DNA of 64,000 nucleotides. It comes from RBG-16-49-21 sp040768125. Lineage in GTDB: Bacteria; Spirochaetota; UBA4802; UBA5550. The stretch spans positions 186,001-250,000 of the forward strand of contig JAXGNG010000003.1 in assembly GCA_040768125.1 (NCBI GenBank), written 5' to 3'. The number at the start of each line of letters is the position of its first letter. The first letter of the stretch is position 1. The notes under the pieces are model-generated. The model did no database searches and was not told the DNA's origin. It saw nothing but the letters and a program-made list of their open reading frames with translations. Positions 54,965 through 63,406 of the stretch are shown one piece after another. Made by a program: the position numbers and the translations under genes.

Positions 54965-55420
54965 TTAATATTTCATATAGTGAAATGGCTCAACGGCGTT
55001 GAGGGATTCCGCATCAAGGGTGGTGTACCCCTGTTCTTTCAATACCTGCTGGGTGAGTTCCCTGTTGTCAACATCAATGACAAAGACGGCCTTTACATGG
55101 CTTTCAAGGACAAAGCCGTAGGCATTTTCCACGTTGATGTTCTTTGAAGCAAGTACCTGGACAAGCTTGTCAAGTCCACCTGGACGGTCATCTATTAATA
55201 CAGCGAAAACATCTTTCATTTCCACGGGAAGGCCTTCTTTTTCGAATTCCTTCTTCGCCCTTTTCGGTTCATCCACTATTATATTGAAGAATCCCTGATT
55301 CCCGAATGAAGAGATGGTTATGGCGCGTATGTTAATCCTATGTGTCGCGAGGATTCTCGTGACCTGGGCGAGCATGCCCGGCTTGTTGTCGGCTGGTATC
55401 AGTAGCTGCTGTGCGATCAT
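54965..55420 (-). CDS. Tandem ACT-domain protein
   Basis: 151 residues containing two ACT domains: IPADNKPGMLAQVTRILATH (about 7-70) and LIDDRPGGLDKLVQVLASKN (about 75-145). Such stand-alone proteins bind amino acids and are usually predicted regulatory proteins of amino-acid metabolism. It lies alone between unrelated genes. Confidence 0.85.
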   Translation of the reverse strand: MIAQQLLIPADNKPGMLAQVTRILATHRINIRAITISSFGNQGFFNIIVDEPKRAKKEFEKEGLPVEMKDVFAVLIDDRPGGLDKLVQVLASKNINVENAYGFVLESHVKAVFVIDVDNRELTQQVLKEQGYTTLDAESLNAVEPFHYMKY

Positions 55421-55586
55421 TGCTCTTCCATCCGGGTAACAAATTCTGGTGAGTATCCAAGTATGAAGTATATTGGGGGAGGAATAATCTCCCGGTCAAC
55501 AGTTTTTTAGGTTATTGAATATTCTATGGTAATCTGGGCCCATATTTTCTTGACGGGTGTGATCAGTTTTTTATACTTTTCCCGCC

Positions 55587-56036
55587 ATGCTTTTTATAAT
55601 CTTTATCTCCCTTTGTATCGCAGTACAGACATCCCTGGTAATTCATATCTACAGCCTCACCGGTTATATCGCCTCGAAGAAATCCTTCCATTTCTGGAAT
55701 TTCATGATTACAGCTGGAACAAACATTTTCTTGAGCATAGGTGTGGCGACCATTGTTTTTATCAACCCGGGTATCATCAAGGGAATGAACTTGGATCTTG
55801 TTTTCATTCTTGAATCGGGCCTGCTTTTTGCCTATATGCTGGCCATAAAGATTCGCCTTACGATTACAATTATCAGACGAGCAAGAGATCCTCAAAATTA
55901 CCACCTGTCGCATTTTGGGAAAAAAATATATCATACTACTGTAGTGAATTTTAAGGAATTGATGACCTATTTTCTCACCTTGCCTTTCACCCTCATGGCG
56001 GGAGCCTATTTTTTTGTTAAGATGATCCAACGATAA
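55587..56036 (+). CDS. Hypothetical four-helix membrane protein
   Basis: 149 residues. Four predicted membrane helices (IIFISLCIAVQTSLVIHIY, ITAGTNIFLSIGVATIVFI, VFILESGLLFAYMLAIKI, LTLPFTLMAGAYFFVKMI). No family recognised. The ribosome site is weak and the start uncertain. It stands between murI and the ACT gene. Confidence 0.6.
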   Translation: MLFIIFISLCIAVQTSLVIHIYSLTGYIASKKSFHFWNFMITAGTNIFLSIGVATIVFINPGIIKGMNLDLVFILESGLLFAYMLAIKIRLTITIIRRARDPQNYHLSHFGKKIYHTTVVNFKELMTYFLTLPFTLMAGAYFFVKMIQR

Positions 56037-56094
56037 CAATAATAATTTTCTGAATGGAAGGGGAATGGCGCGGAAGCGGTATTGTTATCGGCAC

Positions 56095-56925
56095 CTAGAT
56101 GCTGATTTTCTCTGATCGGACCTTTTCCTTGAAGAACAGTGATCCCAACTCGTCAAATAGCGCCGTGGAATCTGTAGTAAAAAAACGCACCATGCCGCTC
56201 CTTGAACAGCGGTCGTTCATCCCGTGATGTCGGGCGAGATAATCGATCAGGCTGTCAGCAACGATATGATTCTGGGCGATAATCCTTATGCCCGGCGGGG
56301 TTACCTTCAGAATTGTATCCATCAGCAGAGGATAATGTGTACAACCGAGAATGACAGTGTCTATTGAACGGTCGGCTTCAAGGAGATGATCGATGTTTTT
56401 TTTCACGAAAAATTCCACTCCAGGGCCGCTCCGTTCGTTGTTCTCCACAAGGGGGACCCACATCGGGCATGCTTCCTGGGAAACGGTGATGTCAGGAAAG
56501 AGTTTTTTAATCTCGAGAGGGTAGGAGTTTGATGATACGGTGCCTGTAGTGCCGAGGATACCCACGTGCCCGGTTTCAGTGAGGTCCCCGAGTATTTCCA
56601 CCGTGGGTCGTATTACGCCAAGTACTCTGCGATCGGGGTCGATTGCAGGGAGATCATTCTGCTGGATTGTACGCAGGGCCTTTGCCGAAGCGGTATTGCA
56701 TGCAAGTATCACGAGCCGGCATCCCATGGCAAACAACGCCTTGACGGCTTCAAGGGTGTAGGAATACACGGTATCGTATGATCGGGACCCGTAAGGAGTG
56801 CGGGCATTGTCTCCGAGGTATATGAAGTCGTTATCTGGGAGCCTGCTGACGAATTCTCTCAATATCGTCAGGCCGCCGTACCCAGAATCAAAAACTCCTA
56901 TTGGTTGCGATGATGCGTCGGTCAT
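56095..56925 (-). CDS. murI: Glutamate racemase
   Basis: 276 residues. The two catalytic cysteines lie in LVILACNTASAKAL and TVILGCTHYPLLMD, and IGVFDSGYGGLTILREF carries the N-terminal Asp. It converts L- to D-glutamate for peptidoglycan. Length is normal; the gene is alone, near the CapA gene on the other strand. Confidence 0.95.
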   Translation of the reverse strand: MTDASSQPIGVFDSGYGGLTILREFVSRLPDNDFIYLGDNARTPYGSRSYDTVYSYTLEAVKALFAMGCRLVILACNTASAKALRTIQQNDLPAIDPDRRVLGVIRPTVEILGDLTETGHVGILGTTGTVSSNSYPLEIKKLFPDITVSQEACPMWVPLVENNERSGPGVEFFVKKNIDHLLEADRSIDTVILGCTHYPLLMDTILKVTPPGIRIIAQNHIVADSLIDYLARHHGMNDRCSRSGMVRFFTTDSTALFDELGSLFFKEKVRSEKISI

Positions 56926-57071
56926 GATCCTCCGATTTCGTCGTACGATAAAGGCCCATCAGGGATGGAGAATGTCAAGTATTAATAAGAAGATGGTCGA
57001 AAAGCCCTTTGGGAAAATACAATTGACATATCGATCATGGGTGGCGTGATTGATTGTTTTCGAGGAAAGAG

Positions 57072-58289
57072 ATGAAACGTAGTTTGGTGTTGCTGATATT
57101 TTGCATGGTCACGGTCCCCTACTCGTGCTATTCCAAAGCCGGTGAGGTGCGGCTATCTTTTGTCGGAGATATAATCATGCATATCCCGGTAAAAAGTTGC
57201 GTGCAGTCGAGGAATGTCCGTGATCCCGGCGGCAGGGGATCCCTTAACAACCATGGTTTTGATTATTTATTCGACCGTGTCAGGGAGGACCTGCAGGAAT
57301 CAGATATCGCCGTGGGGAACATGGAGTTTCCCATAGCACCACCGTTTGCCAGCAAACCGAGAATATTCAATTGCCGTCCGGAAGTCCTGCCCGCACTAAG
57401 AAAAGCGGGGTTCACAATGATGCACATCGCCAATAACCACATCCTCGACCAGGGCGACCGGGGCGTCGTCACGACGATGCGCTACATTAGAGATTCTGGG
57501 ATGGACTATCTTGGCGTGGGAGAAAATGAGGCTGCAGCGCGTGCCGGTCTTGTGAAAACCGTGAAGGGTATAAGAATTGGATTTCTTGGGTACACGGGCC
57601 TGCTAAACTACCATCGCCCACACAGACCAACGGGATATTACCTGAACTGGCTTTATGACCGGAAGAAAGTAATCGCCGATATCGAGGCTATGAAAAAAAA
57701 GGCTGATTATATTGTCATGATCGCCCATGTTGGAGTTGAATATGACAGAATGCCATCAGCCCGCGATGTCAGACTGATGAGGGACTATATAGATCATGGA
57801 GCGGATCTGATCATCGGACATCATTCTCATGTGATACAGCCCATTGAAAGAGTGGTGGCGAAGGACGGAAGAACGGGTTTCATTTTTTATTCCCTCGGGA
57901 ATTTCGTATCGAACCAGAATCCAACTCCGGCACTATTGATCGATGGTCATCCTCTCACTCCCCGGGATGCGGTTATCGTTCACTGTCTGCTTCGGGACAA
58001 CGGCCCCGGGAAAAGGCCCAAGGCGGTTTTTGAGGTAATACCGGTCCATACGGTGAATGAGCGTGAACGGGCTACCGGCTTAAGGGTTATACAGACCGTG
58101 GCAATTGACCGAAACATCGAGTCGCTCAAAAAAGGACTTTCCGTTGCCACTGTTAAAGAAAAGGTTGACATCGAAAGACGCATACAGAATCTGTACCAGA
58201 AAATCACCACCATCAAGCGAGCGCTTTTCGGAAAAGAAAGCATCGGTGAAATCAGATATCGAAATGGATATGGCGGTTATGAGCCCTAA
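57072..58289 (+). CDS. CapA-family (poly-gamma-glutamate-type) metallophosphatase-like lipoprotein
   Basis: 405 residues. Signal with a lipobox-like VPYSC (Cys about 19), then the CapA fold: LSFVGDIIMH, FNCRPEVLPALRKAGFTMMH, IANNHILDQG, GFLGYTG, IVMIAHVGVEY, LIIGHHSHVIQPIE and FIFYSLGNFVSNQ. CapA-like calcineurin-type phosphoesterases are associated with capsule or cell-wall anchoring; activity unproven. The start at 57072 has GAGGAA upstream. The end of the gene overlaps the next coding region by about 10 bases. Confidence 0.88.
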   Translation: MKRSLVLLIFCMVTVPYSCYSKAGEVRLSFVGDIIMHIPVKSCVQSRNVRDPGGRGSLNNHGFDYLFDRVREDLQESDIAVGNMEFPIAPPFASKPRIFNCRPEVLPALRKAGFTMMHIANNHILDQGDRGVVTTMRYIRDSGMDYLGVGENEAAARAGLVKTVKGIRIGFLGYTGLLNYHRPHRPTGYYLNWLYDRKKVIADIEAMKKKADYIVMIAHVGVEYDRMPSARDVRLMRDYIDHGADLIIGHHSHVIQPIERVVAKDGRTGFIFYSLGNFVSNQNPTPALLIDGHPLTPRDAVIVHCLLRDNGPGKRPKAVFEVIPVHTVNERERATGLRVIQTVAIDRNIESLKKGLSVATVKEKVDIERRIQNLYQKITTIKRALFGKESIGEIRYRNGYGGYEP

Positions 58290-58641
58290 ATTAAAAATGA
58301 CAAAACGGACCATCAAGGGTTATGAAATTATTGATATTTCCGGGGATATTTCCCCTGAAGCATCTCATGATTTGGTGAAATTCGTCAAGAAAACAGCTAC
58401 CGGGAAAGAAAAGGACCTGTTCGTCAACCTTGAGGGTGTCAATCATATGAACAGTTCAGCTCTTTCCGTCATCGTGCAGGCTGTGCGTGACCTGGCGACG
58501 AAAAAGAACAGTATTTATTTTATGAACGTGAACGAACGAATAATGACCCTGATCAAGGTGGCGGGGCTCCATAATTTTTTCAAGTTCATGAGCGATGAAG
58601 CGGCGCTTCTTGAGCGAATTGATAAGGAACGCAAGACATGA
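58279..58641 (+). CDS. STAS-domain anti-sigma-factor antagonist-like protein
   Basis: 120 residues from 58279. STAS domain: EIIDISGDISPEASHDLVKF, then LFVNLEGVNHMNSSALSVIV (the NSSA region holds the phosphorylatable Ser in true antagonists) and KVAGLHNFFKFMSDEAALL. Such proteins act in partner-switching pathways. It overlaps the end of the CapA gene by 11 bases; alternative starts at 58264, 58270 and 58297 exist. No kinase or sigma factor is adjacent. Confidence 0.83.
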   Translation: MSPKLKMTKRTIKGYEIIDISGDISPEASHDLVKFVKKTATGKEKDLFVNLEGVNHMNSSALSVIVQAVRDLATKKNSIYFMNVNERIMTLIKVAGLHNFFKFMSDEAALLERIDKERKT

Positions 58642-58655
58642 CGTTCCTGAAGGGG

Positions 58656-59636
58656 TCAGAGAAGTATTTCGCAGAGATCTCGAGTGAAATCGGTTGCCGC
58701 GCCTTCTCCCGAATGCCGCAATTTTAATCCTGAAATTATCATGTAGGGAAGAAGCTCCCTAAGAAGTGTTTCCGTAAGTCCTTTTTTCCTGAATAACTCC
58801 TTCGCTTCATCCGAGAGATCAACCATTTCCTGGCGCATTGTATCCTCCCTGAGACATGGCCCTCCCTCTTTCTTGAATAAATGTATCTCCCGGCTCAACA
58901 CAAGCTTCGCCTCGCCCCATTTCACTAATAACTGTACGGAGTTTCCCGGACCATCACAGTCCATAACTTCAATAATTGATATCCTGTCAGGGTGAATGTC
59001 GAGCTCCGAGGAAAGAACCGATTTTTCCAGTTCGGCGAGCTCCGTGCTCATTCTGGCGATAACAATTGTTATACCCAGGATAGAGACGGGGGCCTCAGAT
59101 GGGATTTCCATATCACCCCTGCATTCCCCCGGATATACTCTCGATTCCAGGAAACCGCCCCCAGACCCATGGAAGCCGAATCGGCGCAGCGTAAGGCTCC
59201 CGTAAAATCCAAGCATCTCGAGAATGCCCATATAACTTTCTTTAATAAACAGTGTCGGGTATGATAACGGGGAATGTGTTACTCCATCAATTTCAATGAC
59301 TGAGCGAAAATCGGCATGAAAGAGGGCGGGCATGAAGAGGAGTAGTATCTCAATGGCGGAAGAAAGCGGGCCCGATCTCAGGGACATTCTTCCCGGGAGG
59401 AGAGGCCGGGGATGGAAGATCAGGTCGCTGCCTTCACTGACGAGTTTGCCGGCACTTCGATCGGCGAGGGCTGTTGAAATATCATCGAGGACGGGGTTGT
59501 ATTCCGGATTTGCATCGAAAAAGGCCATGCCTTCCGCGATTGTTATCGGCCTGTTTTTCAGGAGAGCGAGGGATAAGGCCTGGCGTATATAGACCCAGTC
59601 AGGAACCGCACGATCAAGAATAATTATTCCCATCAT
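58656..59636 (-). CDS. RtcA-like (RNA 3'-phosphate cyclase fold) protein, divergent
   Basis: 326 residues. RtcA-type signatures can be traced: KNRPITIAEGMAF, a LRSGPLSSAIEILLLFMPAL helix, IDGVTHSPLSYPTLFIKESY and LTLRRFGFHGSGGGFLESRV (family: GGTHVP...P and GFYPRGGGEV). But the N-terminal GEGGGQILR loop is replaced by PDWVYIRQALSL and the conserved C-terminal histidine region (GxHLADQLLLP in active enzymes) is LLRELLPYMIIS. So the catalytic motif looks lost, and the protein may have a binding or regulatory role only. Monocistronic and convergent with the STAS gene. Confidence 0.72.
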   Translation of the reverse strand: MMGIIILDRAVPDWVYIRQALSLALLKNRPITIAEGMAFFDANPEYNPVLDDISTALADRSAGKLVSEGSDLIFHPRPLLPGRMSLRSGPLSSAIEILLLFMPALFHADFRSVIEIDGVTHSPLSYPTLFIKESYMGILEMLGFYGSLTLRRFGFHGSGGGFLESRVYPGECRGDMEIPSEAPVSILGITIVIARMSTELAELEKSVLSSELDIHPDRISIIEVMDCDGPGNSVQLLVKWGEAKLVLSREIHLFKKEGGPCLREDTMRQEMVDLSDEAKELFRKKGLTETLLRELLPYMIISGLKLRHSGEGAATDFTRDLCEILL

Positions 59637-59977
59637 TCATCACCGCCAATCCAACAAACATGGTAATTTCGTAAAAAAAATCCACCATTTTTCATCCCAT
59701 GGCCGATTTACCACGGTGACTTCATGGTTGAACGCGGTGTTAAAAACATGGGGAAGCCACTGCATATTATGCTTGATGCATCATGTGATGCGTGATACAG
59801 GGGACCGGGAAGAGGGTGTTTCGCTATGCGGGTCGCCGGGGCATTCCGTATCCCGGTCTTGAGCGTCCCCTTCCTGTACTGTACGGTCGACAGATTCGAA
59901 TCTCGGTTGACTGTGCGGAAATTTCATTTACGGCGAGGCGTGGAGCGGCGGCTCCCGCACGTATCCGCCCGGGGTGA
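59637..59977. other. Intergenic region with inverted repeat
   Basis: A 341-base gap. No gene is supported. A near-perfect inverted repeat ATGCATCA / TGATGCGT (59776-59793, one mismatch) may bind a regulator; the remainder shows nothing I can name. Confidence 0.5.
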
Positions 59978-61846
59978 ATGATGATACCGATTGATATGAT
60001 TCGATCCATTGTGTGCGCGTATTCACGGAGGTTTCGCATACCTCTCTTCCTGTGCGTCTTTGCCCTGGTGGCGATTATCCGGACCGATCTCCTTGGGCGT
60101 GCGGGTGGGGCAGGTGATTTTGACAGCGGCGGTGGGGGTGGCGGAGACGACGGGATCGGGATCCTCATCTACCTTATTCTCCGGATAATCATGCAGCTTC
60201 CCTTCCCGTGGAACCTTATCGTGTCCGCCCTCGTCGTGATAGGATTTATTATTTTTTCCAGGATGGCGAAAAACAAAGTGAAGGCCAGGACGGTCCTCAA
60301 CCGGCTTCCGACGGGCGACACGGTGAAGAAGGCCGAGGGTTACGGGGCATTCATGAAGAACAACCCTGATTTCGACGAGGAAGCCTTTAAGAACATCGTG
60401 AAGGAAGCCTTCATGAAGATCCAGAAGGCATGGGAGGCCCAGAATCTCTCGGATGTTCGGCGTTTCATATCCGACGGTGTGTATCAGCGCTTCAATACCC
60501 AGTTCAAGATGATGGAACTACTGAAGCAGAAAAACGTAATCTCGGACATCTCCATCAAGAACGTCTACGTCGACCGGGTCGAGTCCGATGGTCTCTACGA
60601 TATTATCCACGTTGCCGTACACGCCTCGCTCCAGGACCAGTTCGTGAGCGAGCTTGACCCTTCCCTGAATACCGGGGGGCATGAGGAGTTCGTTGAATAC
60701 TGGTCTTTCCTTAAAAAAAGGGGAAAGCCAAGGACGGACATCTACTGGACCGACAACTGTCCCAACTGCGGGGCGCCCCTCCCCGAGGACATGGGCGAGG
60801 TGAGCAAATGCGCCTCCTGCGGGACCCTTACCAACTCCGGCGAATACGACTGGGTTCTTTCTGAGATCACGCAGGCCGACGATTACGTAGCCACGCCTCA
60901 GGGGCTGGGCAAGTCCCCCGACCTGACCGAGAAAGTCCGCCGGCTTATCGATGAGAATGATGATTTTGCCGTGCAGCTCATTGAAGACAAGGCGAGCAAC
61001 GGCTACCTGCAGATCATGACCGCCAGGGCGCTCGGCGATCCCGCCATCATGAGGCGTTTCGTCAGCGATGTCGCCTTCAACAAGATCGGCATGCCCGATC
61101 CGGGGTCCCGCGTGGCATACAACAGGATATACCTGAACCGGGTTCATCTTGTCGGCGTCGCAGAGAATGACGGGAAGAACGTCCTGGCAATCGCGGTGAA
61201 ATCCTCTTACCAGAGGGTGAGGGTGGAGGGCGGCCGGGCCGTGAAGCTCGATCAGTCTGTGGTTTCCCAGACCGACGTCATCTTCATGAGCCGGGATAAG
61301 AATGCCGCGGAGTCAAAGGGGTCCCTCTACGCCCACAGCTGCCCGAGCTGCGGCGCCCCCGTGGAGAATTCCCTTGCCGTCGAATGCCGGTACTGCGGAT
61401 CGGTGATGAACAGCACCGGCGCAGAATGGATCATCACCGATATCATGTCCATGGACGAATATCGGAATTACCTGTCGGAGCATGGTTCGGAATTTGCCTA
61501 CCGGGTGAAACCCGAAAGCATCGACAGGCTCTACGACGTGCGTGATTACGCTTTCAATAATGTCATGGTCCTGATCGCCGCTGACGGGGAGTACCGTGAG
61601 GAAGAGCGCCGTTTCGCCGGTGAACTGGCGGGTAAATGGGGATACGACGTGTCGAAGCTCGAACCGTTCTTCCAGATGGCCCGGGCCGGGCGTCTCGTCA
61701 TTCGCATGCCCGAAGACAGGAAAAAACAGAGGAAGATATTCGAGCTGATGAAAAAGGCGGCCGAGGCCGACCAGAATGTCTCCCCCGAGGAGGAGCGTCT
61801 TCTTGATGAGATACGGCAGCGCTACGAAATCGATGGCGCGGCGTAG
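59978..61846 (+). CDS. Membrane protein with duplicated Tim44-like and zinc-ribbon modules and TerB-like tail
   Basis: 622 residues. A first membrane helix (FLCVFALVAIIRTDLLG), a Gly/Asp-rich linker (SGGGGGGDDG), a second helix (NLIVSALVVIGFIIFSRM), then a Tim44-like domain (about 125-260) and a zinc ribbon (CPNCGAPL...CASCG). A second Tim44-like domain and ribbon follow (CPSCGAPV...CRYCG), each ending in an EYDWVLSEITQADDY or EWIITDIMSMDEY segment, showing internal duplication. The C-terminus (from about 530) is TerB-like helices (GEYREEERRFAGELAGKWGY). It starts at 59978 after a GGGGTGA element. Function unknown; a membrane-bound scaffold is plausible. Confidence 0.83.
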   Translation: MMIPIDMIRSIVCAYSRRFRIPLFLCVFALVAIIRTDLLGRAGGAGDFDSGGGGGGDDGIGILIYLILRIIMQLPFPWNLIVSALVVIGFIIFSRMAKNKVKARTVLNRLPTGDTVKKAEGYGAFMKNNPDFDEEAFKNIVKEAFMKIQKAWEAQNLSDVRRFISDGVYQRFNTQFKMMELLKQKNVISDISIKNVYVDRVESDGLYDIIHVAVHASLQDQFVSELDPSLNTGGHEEFVEYWSFLKKRGKPRTDIYWTDNCPNCGAPLPEDMGEVSKCASCGTLTNSGEYDWVLSEITQADDYVATPQGLGKSPDLTEKVRRLIDENDDFAVQLIEDKASNGYLQIMTARALGDPAIMRRFVSDVAFNKIGMPDPGSRVAYNRIYLNRVHLVGVAENDGKNVLAIAVKSSYQRVRVEGGRAVKLDQSVVSQTDVIFMSRDKNAAESKGSLYAHSCPSCGAPVENSLAVECRYCGSVMNSTGAEWIITDIMSMDEYRNYLSEHGSEFAYRVKPESIDRLYDVRDYAFNNVMVLIAADGEYREEERRFAGELAGKWGYDVSKLEPFFQMARAGRLVIRMPEDRKKQRKIFELMKKAAEADQNVSPEEERLLDEIRQRYEIDGAA

Positions 61847-61854
61847 GTGGGGCG

Positions 61855-63114
61855 TTACTCCATGTAGCGCCTGAGCGCCTCGGGCACCTCTATCGCTCCC
61901 TTTTCGGTCTGGTAGTTCTCCATGACCGCCGCCAGGGTTCTCCCCGCGGCGAGGCCGGATCCATTCAGGGTATGAAGATATTCCGGCTTCTGGCCCGCTC
62001 CCTTCCGGTAGCGGATCTTTGCGCGCCGGGCCTGGTAATCGATGAAATTCGAACAGGACGATATCTCCACGTACCGGTCCATCCCCGGCATCCATACCTC
62101 GATGTCGTAAGTTTTCGAAGACGAGGCCGAGGTGTCGCCACCGCAGAGGAGCACCACCCGGTAGTGGAGATTGAGGTTCTGCAGCACCTCCTCGGCATCG
62201 CGGGTGAGGCTTTCCAGCTCGTCAAACGACGTCTCCGGCTCAACGAACTTCACCAGCTCGACCTTCTGGAACTGGTGAACCCTGATCAGGCCCCGGGTGT
62301 CCCTGCCGGCGGCGCCTGCTTCGCGTCGAAAGCAGGCGGACTGCATGGTGATTTTCAGGGGAAGCTGTTCGCCCTCCAGTATCTCGTCGCGGTAGAGGTT
62401 CGTCAGTGGCACCTCCGCGGTGGGAATGAGGGAGAGTCCGTCCCGCTCGATGCGGTAATACTCGTCCTTGAATTTCGGGAACTGCCCCGTCCCGGTCATG
62501 CTTTCGTCGTTGACGATAAAAGGGCCGAACACCTCGGTGTAGCCGTGTTCCCCGGTGTGCAGGTCAAGCATGAAGTTGATGATGGCCCGCTCGAGGCGCG
62601 CCGCGAGGCCACGGTAAACATAGAACCGCGTGCCGGCGAGCTTCACGCCCCGCTCGAAGTCGAGGATGCCCAGTTCGACGCCGAGCTCGTAGTGGGGTTT
62701 CGGGGTGAAAGAGAACCCGGGCTTCTCTCCCCATGTGCGCACCACGGGGTTGTCCTTTTCGTCCTTCCCGGCGGGAACCGACTCGTGCAGGATGTTCGGG
62801 ATCGAGAGGTGCATGTCGCGGAATTCCTCGTCAAGGGAGACCAGGGCGTCGGTACATCCCTTGATTTCGTCGGAGAGCCCCTGTACCTGGCCCATCAATT
62901 CGTCGGCGTTTTCCTTGCCCGCTTTTTTCCGCCCGATCTCCTTCGAGAGGCGGTTCCGCTTCTCGCGCAGTTCGTCCGACTTCTGTATAAGGGCCCGGCG
63001 CTCTTCATCGATCCGCTTGAGCCTGTCGAGGTCCACGACGCCCTGCATGTTGCGGTTCTCGAGCAGGGCGGCCAGCATCGGGATGTCGTCTCTGATGTAT
63101 TTCGGGTCTATCAT
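61855..63114 (-). CDS. serS: Seryl-tRNA synthetase
   Basis: 419 residues. N-terminal tRNA-binding coiled coil (about 30-100, ELREKRNRLSKEIGRKKAGK), then the class II core with motif 2 (ACFRREAGAAGRDTRGLIRV), EISSCSNFIDYQARRAKIRY and motif 3 (GSGLAAGRTLAAVMENYQ). It charges tRNA-Ser. Length and motif order are normal. It reads away from the Tim44-like gene, 8 bases from its stop. Confidence 0.97.
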   Translation of the reverse strand: MIDPKYIRDDIPMLAALLENRNMQGVVDLDRLKRIDEERRALIQKSDELREKRNRLSKEIGRKKAGKENADELMGQVQGLSDEIKGCTDALVSLDEEFRDMHLSIPNILHESVPAGKDEKDNPVVRTWGEKPGFSFTPKPHYELGVELGILDFERGVKLAGTRFYVYRGLAARLERAIINFMLDLHTGEHGYTEVFGPFIVNDESMTGTGQFPKFKDEYYRIERDGLSLIPTAEVPLTNLYRDEILEGEQLPLKITMQSACFRREAGAAGRDTRGLIRVHQFQKVELVKFVEPETSFDELESLTRDAEEVLQNLNLHYRVVLLCGGDTSASSSKTYDIEVWMPGMDRYVEISSCSNFIDYQARRAKIRYRKGAGQKPEYLHTLNGSGLAAGRTLAAVMENYQTEKGAIEVPEALRRYME

Positions 63115-63297
63115 GGCGGGACTCCGGGATGAAAGATTCTTCCCCAGAGAATCCGCAGGGGCCTGATTTTGTCAAGGGGGAAACTGGTCAGACCGGTGAC
63201 AACGAATGAATGGAACACGCGGCATCGCCGCGGTTCCCGATGAATTGTTGTTGAATTTTTTCGTTATGGAATAATGAATGAGAAGAGGAAAAAAATG

Positions 63298-63370
63298 TGG
63301 TCAGGGGCGGAATCGAACCGTCGACACGTGGATTTTCAGTCCACTGCTCTACCGACTGAGCTACCTGACC
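63298..63370 (-). tRNA. tRNA-Phe (anticodon GAA)
   Basis: Minus-strand cloverleaf of 73 bases: acceptor GGTCAGG/CCTGACC with discriminator A, D-arm AGCTCAGTCGGTAGAGC, anticodon arm GTGGACTGAAAATCCAC (anticodon GAA), T-arm GACGGTTCGATTCCGCC. The 3' CCA is not encoded. All stems pair. Confidence 0.95.
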
Positions 63371-63406
63371 ACTTGAAACGATACACACCTATTATATGGG
63401 GATAAA

